Assembly: GCA_015179025.1 (NCBI GenBank)
Contig: WHUX01000208.1
Span: 1 to 64,000, forward strand
DNA: 64,000 nucleotides
Direction: 5' to 3'
Origin: Terfezia claveryi
Taxonomy: Eukaryota; Ascomycota; Pezizomycetes; Pezizales; Pezizaceae
Each line of letters starts with the position of its first letter. The first letter of the stretch is position 1. A program made the position numbers and the translations under genes. Shown piece by piece: positions 1 to 9,360 of the stretch. The notes under the pieces were generated by a model, which was not told the DNA's origin, made no database searches, and saw nothing but the letters and a program-made list of their open reading frames with translations.

Positions 1-813
1 CTTTGTGCTGTATTCACTGGAGGGTGTATAGGCTGAGGAGCCTGTACTCGACATTCTACCTTAGTGAGTCGTTCTTCCATACTAGTAAACCGTCCTTCAA
101 TACTAGTAAATCGTTGCTGGTATTGGTCATTGTAGAAGTCAGCTTGTCCCTTAAGGTATCGGAGGTTGTGGTGGATTGTTGAAATTCTTTTGTCTGGTTT
201 GTTTGTCCAGAAATAATGAGGTTCTAGATCTGAGTGAGTGAATCTTGTGTATCATTCAATAGTTGTGCATGCTTGTTGGCGGCAGCATTAGCTGTGTTCT
301 GGATATCAGCTGCACTCCGCTGAATAAATTCGGTATGTGCTGTCTGTGTCTGTTGTAGCTGCTATACTTATGTGAGTGCAGCTTGCTTTTCTGATTCTAG
401 TCACTGAACCTGTACCTTCATAGCAACATATCCAGGATCCACTGGAGTTTGTAACAAGCTACTGGTCGCTTGCCTTTAGTGGAGGGCCTGGATTGGTAGA
501 TGGAGCTACTGATGGAGTGACTGATCATATGATAGGTTCTGGAGAGGAACAGGATATTGATCCAAGTCCTATTTGTTGACGGAGGGTGCCCCAGCGTTTC
601 TGAAATTGCGGAATCTGGGAAGAGGGGGCATAGTATTGCTCGATGAATTATTCAGCTCGTTGCTGTACCTGAACAACACTATCATTGTCAGTGTCAGCCA
701 TATGCTCATCAGAAGCTTTACTAAGTAATCCTCTCAACATCGACATGGTGGTAGGGATTGTGAGATGTTGGTGTCTATAGAAGTATATAGACAAGTAGTG
801 TAATGTTACAGGC
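1..813 (-). pseudogene. Degenerate reading frame of an older LTR element (gag-like)
   Basis: Read on the minus strand, a frame starts at an ATG near 746 (peptide begins MSMLRGLLSKASDEHMAD) and continues downstream through in-frame stops. One motif after the first stop reads FIEQYYAPSSQIPQFQKRWG. The stops look like CAA/CGA codons turned into TAA/TGA. The stretch is adjacent to the chromovirus insertion point, on the other side of which lies an LTR-like sequence in the same minus orientation (7036-7395), so I read it as the start of the internal region of an older LTR retroelement running off the left edge. The family cannot be named from what is visible: no zinc knuckle or polymerase motif is in the window. 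Confidence 0.4.
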
Positions 814-1329
814 TGTCACAACCGTCCCTTCCTAGCCTAGCCTGACCTCGTTATTGTTATCGTTATTCGTTGTTCCTTCTGCATTACCTGCGATGCAGGT
901 GATAGCGTTGTTTTCTCAGCTCCCGAGATAAGGGGTCTCGGGAACCTTATTCCTTCTGCTGGCCTTGGCCAGGAAGGAAGCCTGTATATATAGCTTGCTC
1001 TCTCCACCCTCTCGTTGGATCCCTATCCAATGTTTTGTATATCCAATACAGGACCTTGCCTCTCCCAGTGCTTGTGCACCTCCCTTGTGCACCCCCTTGT
1101 CTCGTGAACAGCTCTGTGGCACAGCTGCCTCCCTCCGACATACGCGGCAACTGCCTCCGCGTGTCTCGTGTCCCTTGCCCACTGCCTCTCTCGCCCTTGC
1201 CCTTGCCCCCATCCTAGCCTTTTCCCCTAGTCGCACACATAGCATTCCTACACTGCATGAGTGTCAACCTAGCCTTGCCCTTGCCCCGGCGTACCCCTTG
1301 GTCGCCTTGTCCCCTGAGCCCTCGTTACA
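814..1329 (+). repeat. 5' LTR of the chromovirus
   Basis: 516 bp, starts TGTCACAACC and ends CCCTCGTTACA. It aligns throughout with 6515-7026, differing by scattered substitutions and small gaps, many of them transitions. A TATATATAG motif lies at about 985. Short open frames inside it are shared between both LTRs and are not genes. Confidence 0.95.
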
Positions 1330-1399
1330 CTACGTTGGATCTTCTTAACCAACTGGTATGCTGACATGTCAGGAACCCCTCCACCCGCTGTCAGGTTTC

Positions 1400-2540
1400 A
1401 AACCTAGAGGAACTCCCCTATACTCTCAGGTCCGAATGAATTAAATGCCTATAGTCGAGAGATCATTGACATCTTTGAGGCCATGGATGCCATCGGGGCT
1501 GAACTCGGCAATAGCTTGGTTGTGGCTGAACAAAACTGAGATCCACCAATGAAGAAATCACAGTACTCCAAAACAACCTCGACAATGCCACCATCGCTCT
1601 GGCCAACGAGCAAACCACGATCCAGACCCTTAACCGCGCTATGGCCGCTATGTCGGCAACCCCACCCTCCACACCAACCACCAAAACCGAAAGTATTCCA
1701 ACCCCCCCCAAATTCAATAGGGATAGGGCTCGCCTCCAAGCCTGGAAGAACTCAGTAAACTTCAAACTCAATGGGGACTCAGCCAGATTCCCATCCGAGC
1801 AATACTGATAGGCTTATGTCTTTGCCCTGCTAAAGGGTAAGGCAGTAGATCAAATCCAGCCATATGTCCTTAACACTGGGATTAAGCTGGATGGCATCCC
1901 AGCACTCTTCGCTATTCTAGACAGGGCTTTTGAGGACCCCGATACAGTGGGCACGGCTAGCCGAGCCCTCCGAGCCCTGAAACAACGCAATTCGGATCTG
2001 TCCACATATGTGGCAGAGTTCTCAGGCTGGCAGTAGAAGTATTGTAGAATAACCAGTCAAAGCTCGAGCAGTTCCAGGAGGGACTGAATGATGACCTTCA
2101 ACAAGCCATGGTCACTTCCAGAGACCAAGAGTCTGGACGAATTGATTGACCAGGCTTCCTGAGTGGAACAGCAGATGTCCTGGCTCACAACTGCCCCCGT
2201 TCAGGCCAGCACCCCTCTCCTACCACCCCAGCAACACCATGCCACCAAAGCAGCTCAGGCCCCTGCCCCCGCCAATCAACCAGCACACCCATCGTTAGTG
2301 GTAGGAGGGCCCACCCCCATGGATTTATCATCAGGCAGACCCGCCTGACCCAAGAAGAGAGGGAATGCTGCCGGAATAATGGGTTATGTATAGCCTGTGG
2401 AAAGGCCAACCACTTCATTGCGGCTTGCCCCCTTTGAAAGAATTGCTCCCTCACCATCTACGCTATCTCTGATACTCCAGTGCCTAGGATTGAGGAGCTT
2501 GACGAGTCGGGAAAAGTCCTGTCCCTTGCCTAGTTACTGA
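1400..2540 (+). pseudogene. Chromovirus gag relic
   Basis: Reading frame remnants match a Ty3/gypsy Gag: a capsid-like stretch around 1720-2040 (RARLQAWKNSVNFKLNG, then YVFALLKGKAVDQIQPYV) and a zinc knuckle near 2390-2435 with the C-x2-C-x4-H-x4-C spacing (LCIACGKANHFIAACP). The frame is broken by several TAG/TGA/TAA stops, for example two adjacent stops at about 1806-1811 where the family normally has Trp and Gln. Gag would form the particle shell and bind the RNA; here no intact product is possible. Confidence 0.8.
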
Positions 2541-2574
2541 CACTAGTAAGGGACCTGCCCCAGGCCATCTATCT

Positions 2575-5500
2575 TTGTCTTTGTCTGCATTTTCTGTTTT
2601 TTCTGCTTCTTCTGTTGTTGACGAATCTTACTTGTTCAGCGAACATTTTGTTGTATCTATCTCCCTCAATATCAATGATAGAACAATCACAACATCAGCC
2701 CTTATAGATTGCGGAGCTTTAGGAATTGCATTCATTGACCAGGCCTTTGTCAGTAAATTCTCCATACCCACATCAAAGCTCAAAACTCCCCGTGTTCTGG
2801 ATATCATCGACGGTCGGCCCATCTCCTCTAGCGATATCACTAATATTGCATGTGTGCCTGCCCTGGTCAGGGATCACTTCGAAGCAAACCTCCCAATGTT
2901 CGTAACAAAGCTCAAATACCTGATTGTTCTTGGAATCCCTTGGCTTAGAATGTATGATGTATTGGTCAGCTTCGGCTCCTACACCCTGCAGTTCAACAGC
3001 CAATATTGCAAAAAGCACTGTGGGAATCCAAAGGCCACCGTCACTGAGTTGTATGCCTTGCCCACCCCAATAATCCACCCAACCCAAGTGGTGCACCTGC
3101 CTGCACACCTCGATGCCAATTCCCCCATTCCCCCTGTGCCCCCTGTTCCCCAAAAACCTCTGAATGTTAGCTTCATTAGGGTAGGGGCTTTCGCTTACCC
3201 CACCAGGAGGCACAAGCTGAAGGCTCATGCCCTGTCTATACATAAGGTGAACCTGAAAATCAACAAGATGCAGCCTAAGGAGGAGTGGAAGGCCATGGTC
3301 CCAGATGAATATCACGAGTTTATTGATCTGTTCTTGGAAAAAGCCACGGAGAAGCTGACGCCCCACCGACCATATGACCACACAATTCCGCTGGTAGAGG
3401 GTAAGACCCCCCCCTATGGGCTCCTCTACGGAATGTCCCGTGTGGAGCTGGAGGCCCTGAAGAAATACTTGGAGGAAAACCTCAACAAGAGCTTCATTCG
3501 CTATAGCTCTTCTCCAGCGGGTGCCCCTGTGCTGTTTGTGAAAAAATCGGACAGCTTTCTTTGGTTGTGCGTAGATTATTGTGGCCTAAACGAGATAACA
3601 GTCAAGAACAGGTATCCTCTGCCTCTGATCCAGGAGACATTAGCTAGGCTTTCCAAGGCCAAATGGTTTATCAAACTGAATTTGAGAGAGGCATACAACC
3701 TAGTACAGATTACCGAGGGGAGGAGTGGAAAACGGCCTTTCGAACTTATTATGGCCACTTCGAGTACAATGTCATGCCCTTTGGATTAACCAACACCCCA
3801 GCCTCCTTCCAGCACTTTATTAATGATACCCTACGAGACTTCTTGGATGTGTTCTGTATGACTTACCTCAACGATATCTTGATCTATTCAGATACTCTAG
3901 CAGAACATAAGATTCATGTCTGGCAGGTGTTAGAAAAGCTGGAGCAAGCCGGATTGTACCTCAAGCCCGAGAAATGCGAGTTTCATGTACAGGAGGTCAA
4001 ATATCTGGGTTGATTATCACTACGGAAGGCATCCAGATGGATCCTGCCAAAGTTGCCGCAATCCAGGAGTGGGAAACCCCGGCCAACTTGAAGGATGTGC
4101 AAGCCTTCCTAGGATTTGCCAACTTTTACTACTGGTTTATCCTGAGATACTCAAGGATCGCGGCACCCCTGACGGCCTTAATGAAAATGAAGGCAGAAGC
4201 TGGCTCACACTTGACAGTGAAAAAGGCCTTCCAGTGGAATCCAGAAGCCCAGTTGGCCTTCCAGAACCCCAAGAAAGCCTTCTACTCAGCACCGATCCTA
4301 GCATATTTCGACCCTGACCAGGAATGTATCGTCGAAACTGATGCCTCCAATTATGTCTCTGCGGGAATCCTCTCTCAGTATGTCAACGGCATCCTCCACT
4401 CAGTGGCCTACTTCTCGAAAAAGCACTCCCTAGCTGAGTGCAACTACGAGATCTACGACAAGGAGCTGATGGCCATCGTAAGGACGTTCAAGGAGTGGAG
4501 GCTACATTTGGAGTCAGCAAAGGGATTATCGAGGTATTATCTGATCACAAAAACCTTGAGTATTTTATAACTACCAAGCTGCTCAACCGACGGCAGGCTA
4601 GGTGGTCGGAATTCCTCTCTCGGTTCAACTTTAAGATCAAGTACCGTCCTGGAAAGGCTGATGGCAAGCCCGATACGTTAACCCAGAGATCAAGAGATCT
4701 CTCTAAAGGGAGGGATGAAAGGCTAAAATACCAAAATCAGGTGGTATTGAAGCCCGAAAACCTTGATCTGGCAGCCAATGTCCTTGCTGAGGCTGAGGCC
4801 GCCGTAAAAGCCGACCTCCGACAACTGGTGAGACAGGCTGACGAAGGAGACCCTCTGGTCAGGGAAATCATCACCGCAGTGGATTCCGGCCAGCACCGCC
4901 ACCCCAAAATCTCCCTGGCCGAATGTACCATCCAGGAAGGCCTCCTTTACTACCTCGAATGGCTCTATGTACCGGAAGGAGAGCTGCACCTGCGTCTGAT
5001 TAAGGAACACCATGATACCCTGGTAGTGGGTCACTCTGGAGTGGCCAAGACGTTAGAGCTCCTGGCCAGGGAATACATCTGAATTGACCAGCGGAAGGAC
5101 ATGGAGCGGTATATACGGAACTGCCATGTTTGTAAATATGCTAAGCCTGTCCGCCACGCCCCATACGGGACCCTGAAACCTCTGGATATTCCGGATAGGC
5201 CCTGACTGCACCTGACTATAGATTTTGTGACAGGATTGCCGGAAGACTCGGGGTTCAATGCCATCCTGATGGTGGTTGATCGGTTGACAAAAATGAAGCA
5301 TGTTATACCTTGTCGGGATACCTGTTCTGCGCCGGAGTTGGCCAACCTATACCTCAATAACGTGTTCCAGTATCACAGGCTCCCCGAATCGATCGTATCC
5401 GACCGTGGCCCCCAGTTTACCTCAGAATTCTGGCAAGCCTTCTGCGAACTTCTGGGGATCAAAGTACATCTGTCAACGGTATATCATCCCTAGACAGACG

Positions 5501-6270
5501 GCCAATCGGAGAGGATGAATACCATTATGAAGCAATATCTGCAAGCCTTTGTTAATTACTAGCAGGATAACTGGGTTTCGTTACTGGCTACCTGCAAATT
5601 TGCTGCAAACAACCAGTTCTCAGAATCCTCTAAAACCTCGCCTTTCCTGGCTAACTACGGTTGGCACCCCCAGTTAGTGGATGCCCTAACGCCCCTGCAA
5701 AAAGTCTATCCCTCAGCCAAGGAGTTTGCGGTTGGAATCGCTGAACTCCACCATACCCTGAAAGCCAAACTGGAATATGCACAAGCCCGGCAAGCTGAGT
5801 ATGCCAACAGGTCATGGTTGCCAGCCCCCAGATATCAGCCAGGAGATAAGGTGTGGCTCTCCAGCTGGCACTTCCGAACAGAATGCCCCTCCCACAAGCT
5901 GTATCATAAGTTCCTGGGACCCTTTGAAGTATTAGCAGCTGTAGGAACTCACGCCTATCGATTGAGGTTTCCCAAAGACATCAAATGGCACCCGGTTGTT
6001 CATGTCTCCGAGATTGAGCCTGCTGCAGATAACCCTCTCCCCGAACAGAAACACACCCCACTCCCTCCAGTAGTTGTCGAAGGTGAAGAGGAATGGGAGG
6101 TGGAGGAAGTATTAGAGTCACGGAGAAGGTATGGGCGTCTGTAATATAAGGTCAAGTAGCTAGAGGATGAGGAGACGACCTGGCAGCCCACTGAAGATCT
6201 AGAGAATGCTCCGGACTTGGTCGCTCTGTTCCACCAACAGTATCCATGGAAGCCTCGTCCAGCTAGATAA
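2575..6270 (+). pseudogene. Chromovirus pol relic (PR-RT-RH-IN-chromodomain)
   Basis: Open stretches cover all pol domains. Protease: ALIDCGALGIAF near 2700, keeping the catalytic Asp but with Cys where Ser/Thr is normal. Reverse transcriptase from about 3380 to 4000 with frameshifts near 3715 and 4011; both catalytic Asp sites checked are now Asn (KLNLREAYN and YLNDILIYS). RNase H from about 4320 (VETDASNY). Integrase: H-H-C-C finger (HHDTLVVGHS, then CHVCKYAKP) and D-D-E core (TIDFVTGLP, VSDRGPQF, ERMN) at 5010-5520, with a TAG replacing Gln before TDGQSERM. The C-terminus (6088-6268) is a chromodomain, EWEVEEVLESRRRYG and following, with two internal stops. Chromodomains steer integration to marked chromatin. 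Confidence 0.9.
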
Positions 6271-6514
6271 TGCACTGCCTCGTGCTTGCTAGCCCGGAGT
6301 CGTGGATGGTGCCTCTTGTGTGTTTTTGATATTCGGAGTCGCAACTAGGGTTTTCGTTGTTTGGTCGTTTTGTTGTTGTTTACTTACTTCCAGCATTGGG
6401 GTTGTGTTATGGGTTATTGGTTTTGAGCCGCCTGTGTTTGTTTGTTTGTTTGTTTTTACCTTGCCTTTCGCCTTGCCTTCTGTCGCTAGGGCTCTGAGCC
6501 TAAAGGGGGGATAG

Positions 6515-7026
6515 TGTCACAACCGTCTCTTCCTAGCCTAGCTTGACCTCGTTATTATTATCGTTATTCGTTGTTCCTTCTGGCATCACCTGCAACGCAG
6601 GTAATAGCGTTGTTATCTTGGCTCCTGAGATAAGGGGTCTCGGGAACCTTATTCCTTCCACTGGCCTTGGCTAGGAAGGAAGCCTGTATATATAGCTTGC
6701 TCTCTCCACCCTCTCGTTGGATCCCTATCCAACATCTTGTATATCCAATACAGGACCTTGCCTCTCCCAGCGCTTGTGCACCTCCCTTGTGCACCCCTTT
6801 GTCTTGTGAACAGCTCTGCAGTATAGCTGCCTCCTTCCGACACATGTGGCAACTGCCTCCACGTGTCTCGTATCCCTTGCCCACTGCCTCTCTCGCCCTT
6901 ACTCTTGCCCCCGTCCTAGCCTTTTCCCCTAGTTGCACACGTAGTGTTCCTACGTGAGTGTCACCCTAGCCTTGCCCTTGCTCCGGTGTACCTCTTGGTC
7001 GCCTTATCCTCTGAGCCCTCGTTACA
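6515..7026 (+). repeat. 3' LTR of the chromovirus
   Basis: 512 bp copy of the 5' LTR, TGTCAC...GTTACA, preceded by a polypurine tract and followed by the CAGGC duplication at 7027-7031. Confidence 0.95.
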
Positions 7027-7035
7027 CAGGCAGGC

Positions 7036-7395
7036 TGTAACTACGGATATACAAGTTGGCGGAAAGGTAACAAGGGGTTATTTGATGATAAGCACAAGTA
7101 TAAACACAGTAACAACTCGTTTGTATTGTGGACTCGATAAGAGTAAAGCTATATGAGACTTAGAACACCACTTGGGTCTTATTGTATCAACTATGTAAAA
7201 GCGGTGGGTTATATAGAAGCTTAGATCTGATAACGAATAATCAGATCTAGACGGTACTTCCTATAACAGCTTAGTAGTATTAATGTTAGGTCATTGCCTA
7301 ACTAGGAAACCACTTCCTATTTAGGAACGCTGCAGTCTGACATATATTGATTAGACAGCCTGAACTTCAACGCATTGCAGTCAGGCTGATATACA
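7036..7395 (-). repeat. Probable LTR of the older, interrupted element
   Basis: 360 bp with TG...CA ends. On the minus strand it starts TGTATATCAGCC, has a TATATAACCC box, and ends CCGTAGTTACA. It starts only 4 bp after the chromovirus TSD, and its minus-strand direction matches the gag-like frame at 1-746, so the chromovirus appears to have landed almost exactly at the LTR/internal junction of this element. The second LTR would lie left of the window, so the call rests on one copy. Confidence 0.45.
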
Positions 7396-8050
7396 GGATC
7401 TGAATTCAAGTATAATCAATAACAATATCTAAATAATAAACATAAAAATATAATGGAAACATATTAAAGAGAATACATGTATGAGAGCCAACTTCAGAGA
7501 CACACACTTCAATAGCCAATCCTTTTAATACTTTATTCCCAAGTGTACTACCCACATCTATATGGGTGATCAGTCCATTATAGTTAGCAGCTATAGCAGG
7601 GTATTGGTTCCACCAGGGGTGTAGGTCCCTTACCTGAGCCATAACAACTATTGCCTTCTTAACTTGTACCTATATAGTATATCTCTATCAGTTTGCCTTC
7701 TACTAATCTAATGCTTTATCTTTCAAACAAAGACCAACATATACTAACTTCTGACCCTTACCCTCCACTAATATGATAAGAAAACAATCATCTATTTAAA
7801 GGGTCTAGCCTTCAAATTGTATTTGTTCTCCCTTGAATTTAGAGGGTGGAGGAGCTTTACCAGTCACCTGCTTGTCTTCCATTCAGGAGGAGGAGGAGGT
7901 AGTAATGGGCTAGGTTGTCGTGATCCTCTCAGTGGAGGTGGTGGTGGTATGTTACCAGCTGCTTGCTCAAGTCTTTGGACAATTATATTTGGTCCCTTCG
8001 ACCGGAGAGCCTGGAGTATTGGATGGAGCGAAATGGTGGTAAACAGGACA
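7396..8050 (-). other. Degenerate minus-strand coding remnants, probably retroelement-derived
   Basis: The minus strand carries a 78-codon open frame (7642-7406, containing WNQYPAIAANYNGLITHID) and, further upstream, a Pro-rich stretch followed by KFKGEQIQFEG in a frame with several stops, which resembles the beginning of a retroelement Gag capsid region. I cannot name the family, and no intact gene is present. The plus-strand open frame here is a shadow. Confidence 0.3.
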
Positions 8051-8181
8051 TGGTTGGAACGGAAGCTCACACTCGCATGCAAAGGAAGCTCACATGCTCG
8101 CACGCTCTTACTAGCGCACAAGCTCGTACTGGTTCGTACTGGTTTGCACAGCTCGCACTCGTACAGTAATATTCGCACATA

Positions 8182-8985
8182 CAGTCTACTCTCGATATAA
8201 GAATATGTGATATAAGAATATACTTGATATAAAAATATACTCCCCCTCGCCCCTATACAAAATAAAAATATATTTGATAGAAGAATATTCTTATTTTTTC
8301 GAGGTTGTTTACTAAGGTATTCTTATACCAAGAGTACCTGATTGGGTAATATGCAAATAGCCTAGCTGGAATAGGAAGTCTTATCGATAAGAAATACCCC
8401 ACACAACCAACAATGCTAGAAGTTGATGATTCTGAAGATCCTGAGGAAGAGATCTTTAATTGTATTCGAGTTCTGATGCCTCAAAGTCTTCAAACATTGG
8501 CTATGGTTCAAGCATTTGTTGCTCTGGAAGACGAAAGGGTTGTTGACAATGAGGAAGATTTAGAGGAAAGAATTCTTGCAACATATTCAAACAATTCCAG
8601 ATGAGGTATCAGATGAGATGGAATACTTGAACAACCTGCCTCCATTCCGCATCACCAAGCCCTGGCAGCGCTTGAGACTCTTACCTTATATCGACTACAA
8701 TCAGGTCCCCTCGGTGAGGCTGCGGAACAGTTCTATTATCGCGAACGCCGGCGCATTGAGGCTGCACAACTGGCAGACAAAAGGAAAAGCAAGCAAACAG
8801 TCATTACTGCTTTCTTCACTTCATCCGGGGCTGTTCCTGGTCGGTTCTTCCTCTACCTCACGTTAATTCTTTTATTTGATGTACACCATTAGTAGTTACC
8901 CTGAAATTTGCTATAAGAATATACTCGATATAAGAATATACCCCCCCCCCCCGGCGGACGATATTCTTATATCGAGAGTATACTG
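8182..8985 (+). mobile_element. pogo/Tigger-type DNA transposon, 804 bp, internally deleted
   Basis: Ends are inverted: CAGTCTACTCTCGATATAAG at the left and, reversed, CAGTATACTCTCGATATAAG at the right, flanked by TA at 8180-8181 and 8986-8987. The CAGT...CTCGATATAA ends are typical of the pogo/Tigger branch of Tc1/mariner, which inserts at TA. Subterminal copies of GATATAAGAATATAC repeat at both ends (8194-8240, 8905-8945). The interior retains only the C-terminal part of a transposase. Confidence 0.9.
8413..8866 (+). pseudogene. C-terminal remnant of pogo-like transposase
   Basis: An acidic stretch (MLEVDDSEDPEEEIFN, 8413 on) is followed, after a frame change near 8600, by EQFYYRERRRIEAAQLADKR and KSKQTVITAFF at about 8730-8810. 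A basic region ending in TITxFF is the usual C-terminus of Tigger/pogo transposases. The CENP-B-type DNA-binding domain and the DDD catalytic core are missing, so the element would need a transposase supplied from elsewhere. Confidence 0.7.
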
Positions 8986-9360
8986 TAGGGAGACTTGCAC
9001 ACAGGATGCTCGTACACAGGACGCTCGTACACAGGACGCTCGTATACAGGACGCTCGTACACAGGGGCATAGTCGCACACAGGATGCTCGCACAGCTCGT
9101 ATACAGGGACATTCGCACACAGGATGCTCACACATAGGATGCTTGCATACTGGAACACTCGAAACACAGGACACTTGTACACAGGAGCATGCTCGTACAT
9201 ACGACGCTCGCACAGAGGACGCTCACGTACTCACATGGGGACGCTCGCACTTGCATCTATACACAGGAAGGCTCGCCAAGAGTGGTGGGAAAAAGGATAT
9301 GGAAAGCTCGCACTCGCATAGGAAGGCTCATAAGGAATGCACTCGTATATACCTGCAATA

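Larger units (their letters stand above)
814..7026 (+). mobile_element. Ty3/gypsy chromovirus, full length, inactivated
   Basis: Complete LTR retrotransposon. Two LTRs (814-1329 and 6515-7026) begin TGTCAC and end GTTACA, and the element is bordered by the 5-bp duplication CAGGC at 809-813 and 7027-7031. A polypurine tract (AAAGGGGGGATAG, 6502-6514) abuts the 3' LTR. The interior reads in the usual order gag with a CCHC knuckle, protease, reverse transcriptase, RNase H, integrase, then a C-terminal chromodomain, which defines the chromovirus clade. No primer-binding site could be assigned to a tRNA after 1329. All domains contain stops or frameshifts, mostly explicable as C-to-T or G-to-A changes, so this copy cannot encode its own proteins. 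Confidence 0.95.
8062..9350. repeat. Minisatellite of about 15-bp units, split by a transposon
   Basis: From about 8996 to 9250 units close to ACACAGGACGCTCGT repeat many times, becoming irregular outwards (CACAGGATGCTCGCACA, ACACTCGTAC). The same vocabulary (GCTCGCAC, ACTCGTAC) occurs at 8062-8180, left of the pogo-like element, so the array existed before the element landed. Open frames across it on both strands simply translate the repeat and are not genes. The spacing is too regular and the units too short for a CRISPR array. Confidence 0.85.

Noticed and set aside
916..1348. Open frames inside both LTRs (also 6564-6957)
   Set aside because: Shared by the two LTRs and overlapping on opposite strands; non-coding LTR sequence.
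1330..1360. Primer-binding site of the chromovirus
   Set aside because: A TGG occurs a few bases inside the LTR end, but the following bases match no tRNA 3' end that I can recall.
8996..9250. Possible CRISPR-like array (regular short repeats)
   Set aside because: Units are about 15 bp without unique spacers, in a eukaryotic genome; it is a minisatellite.
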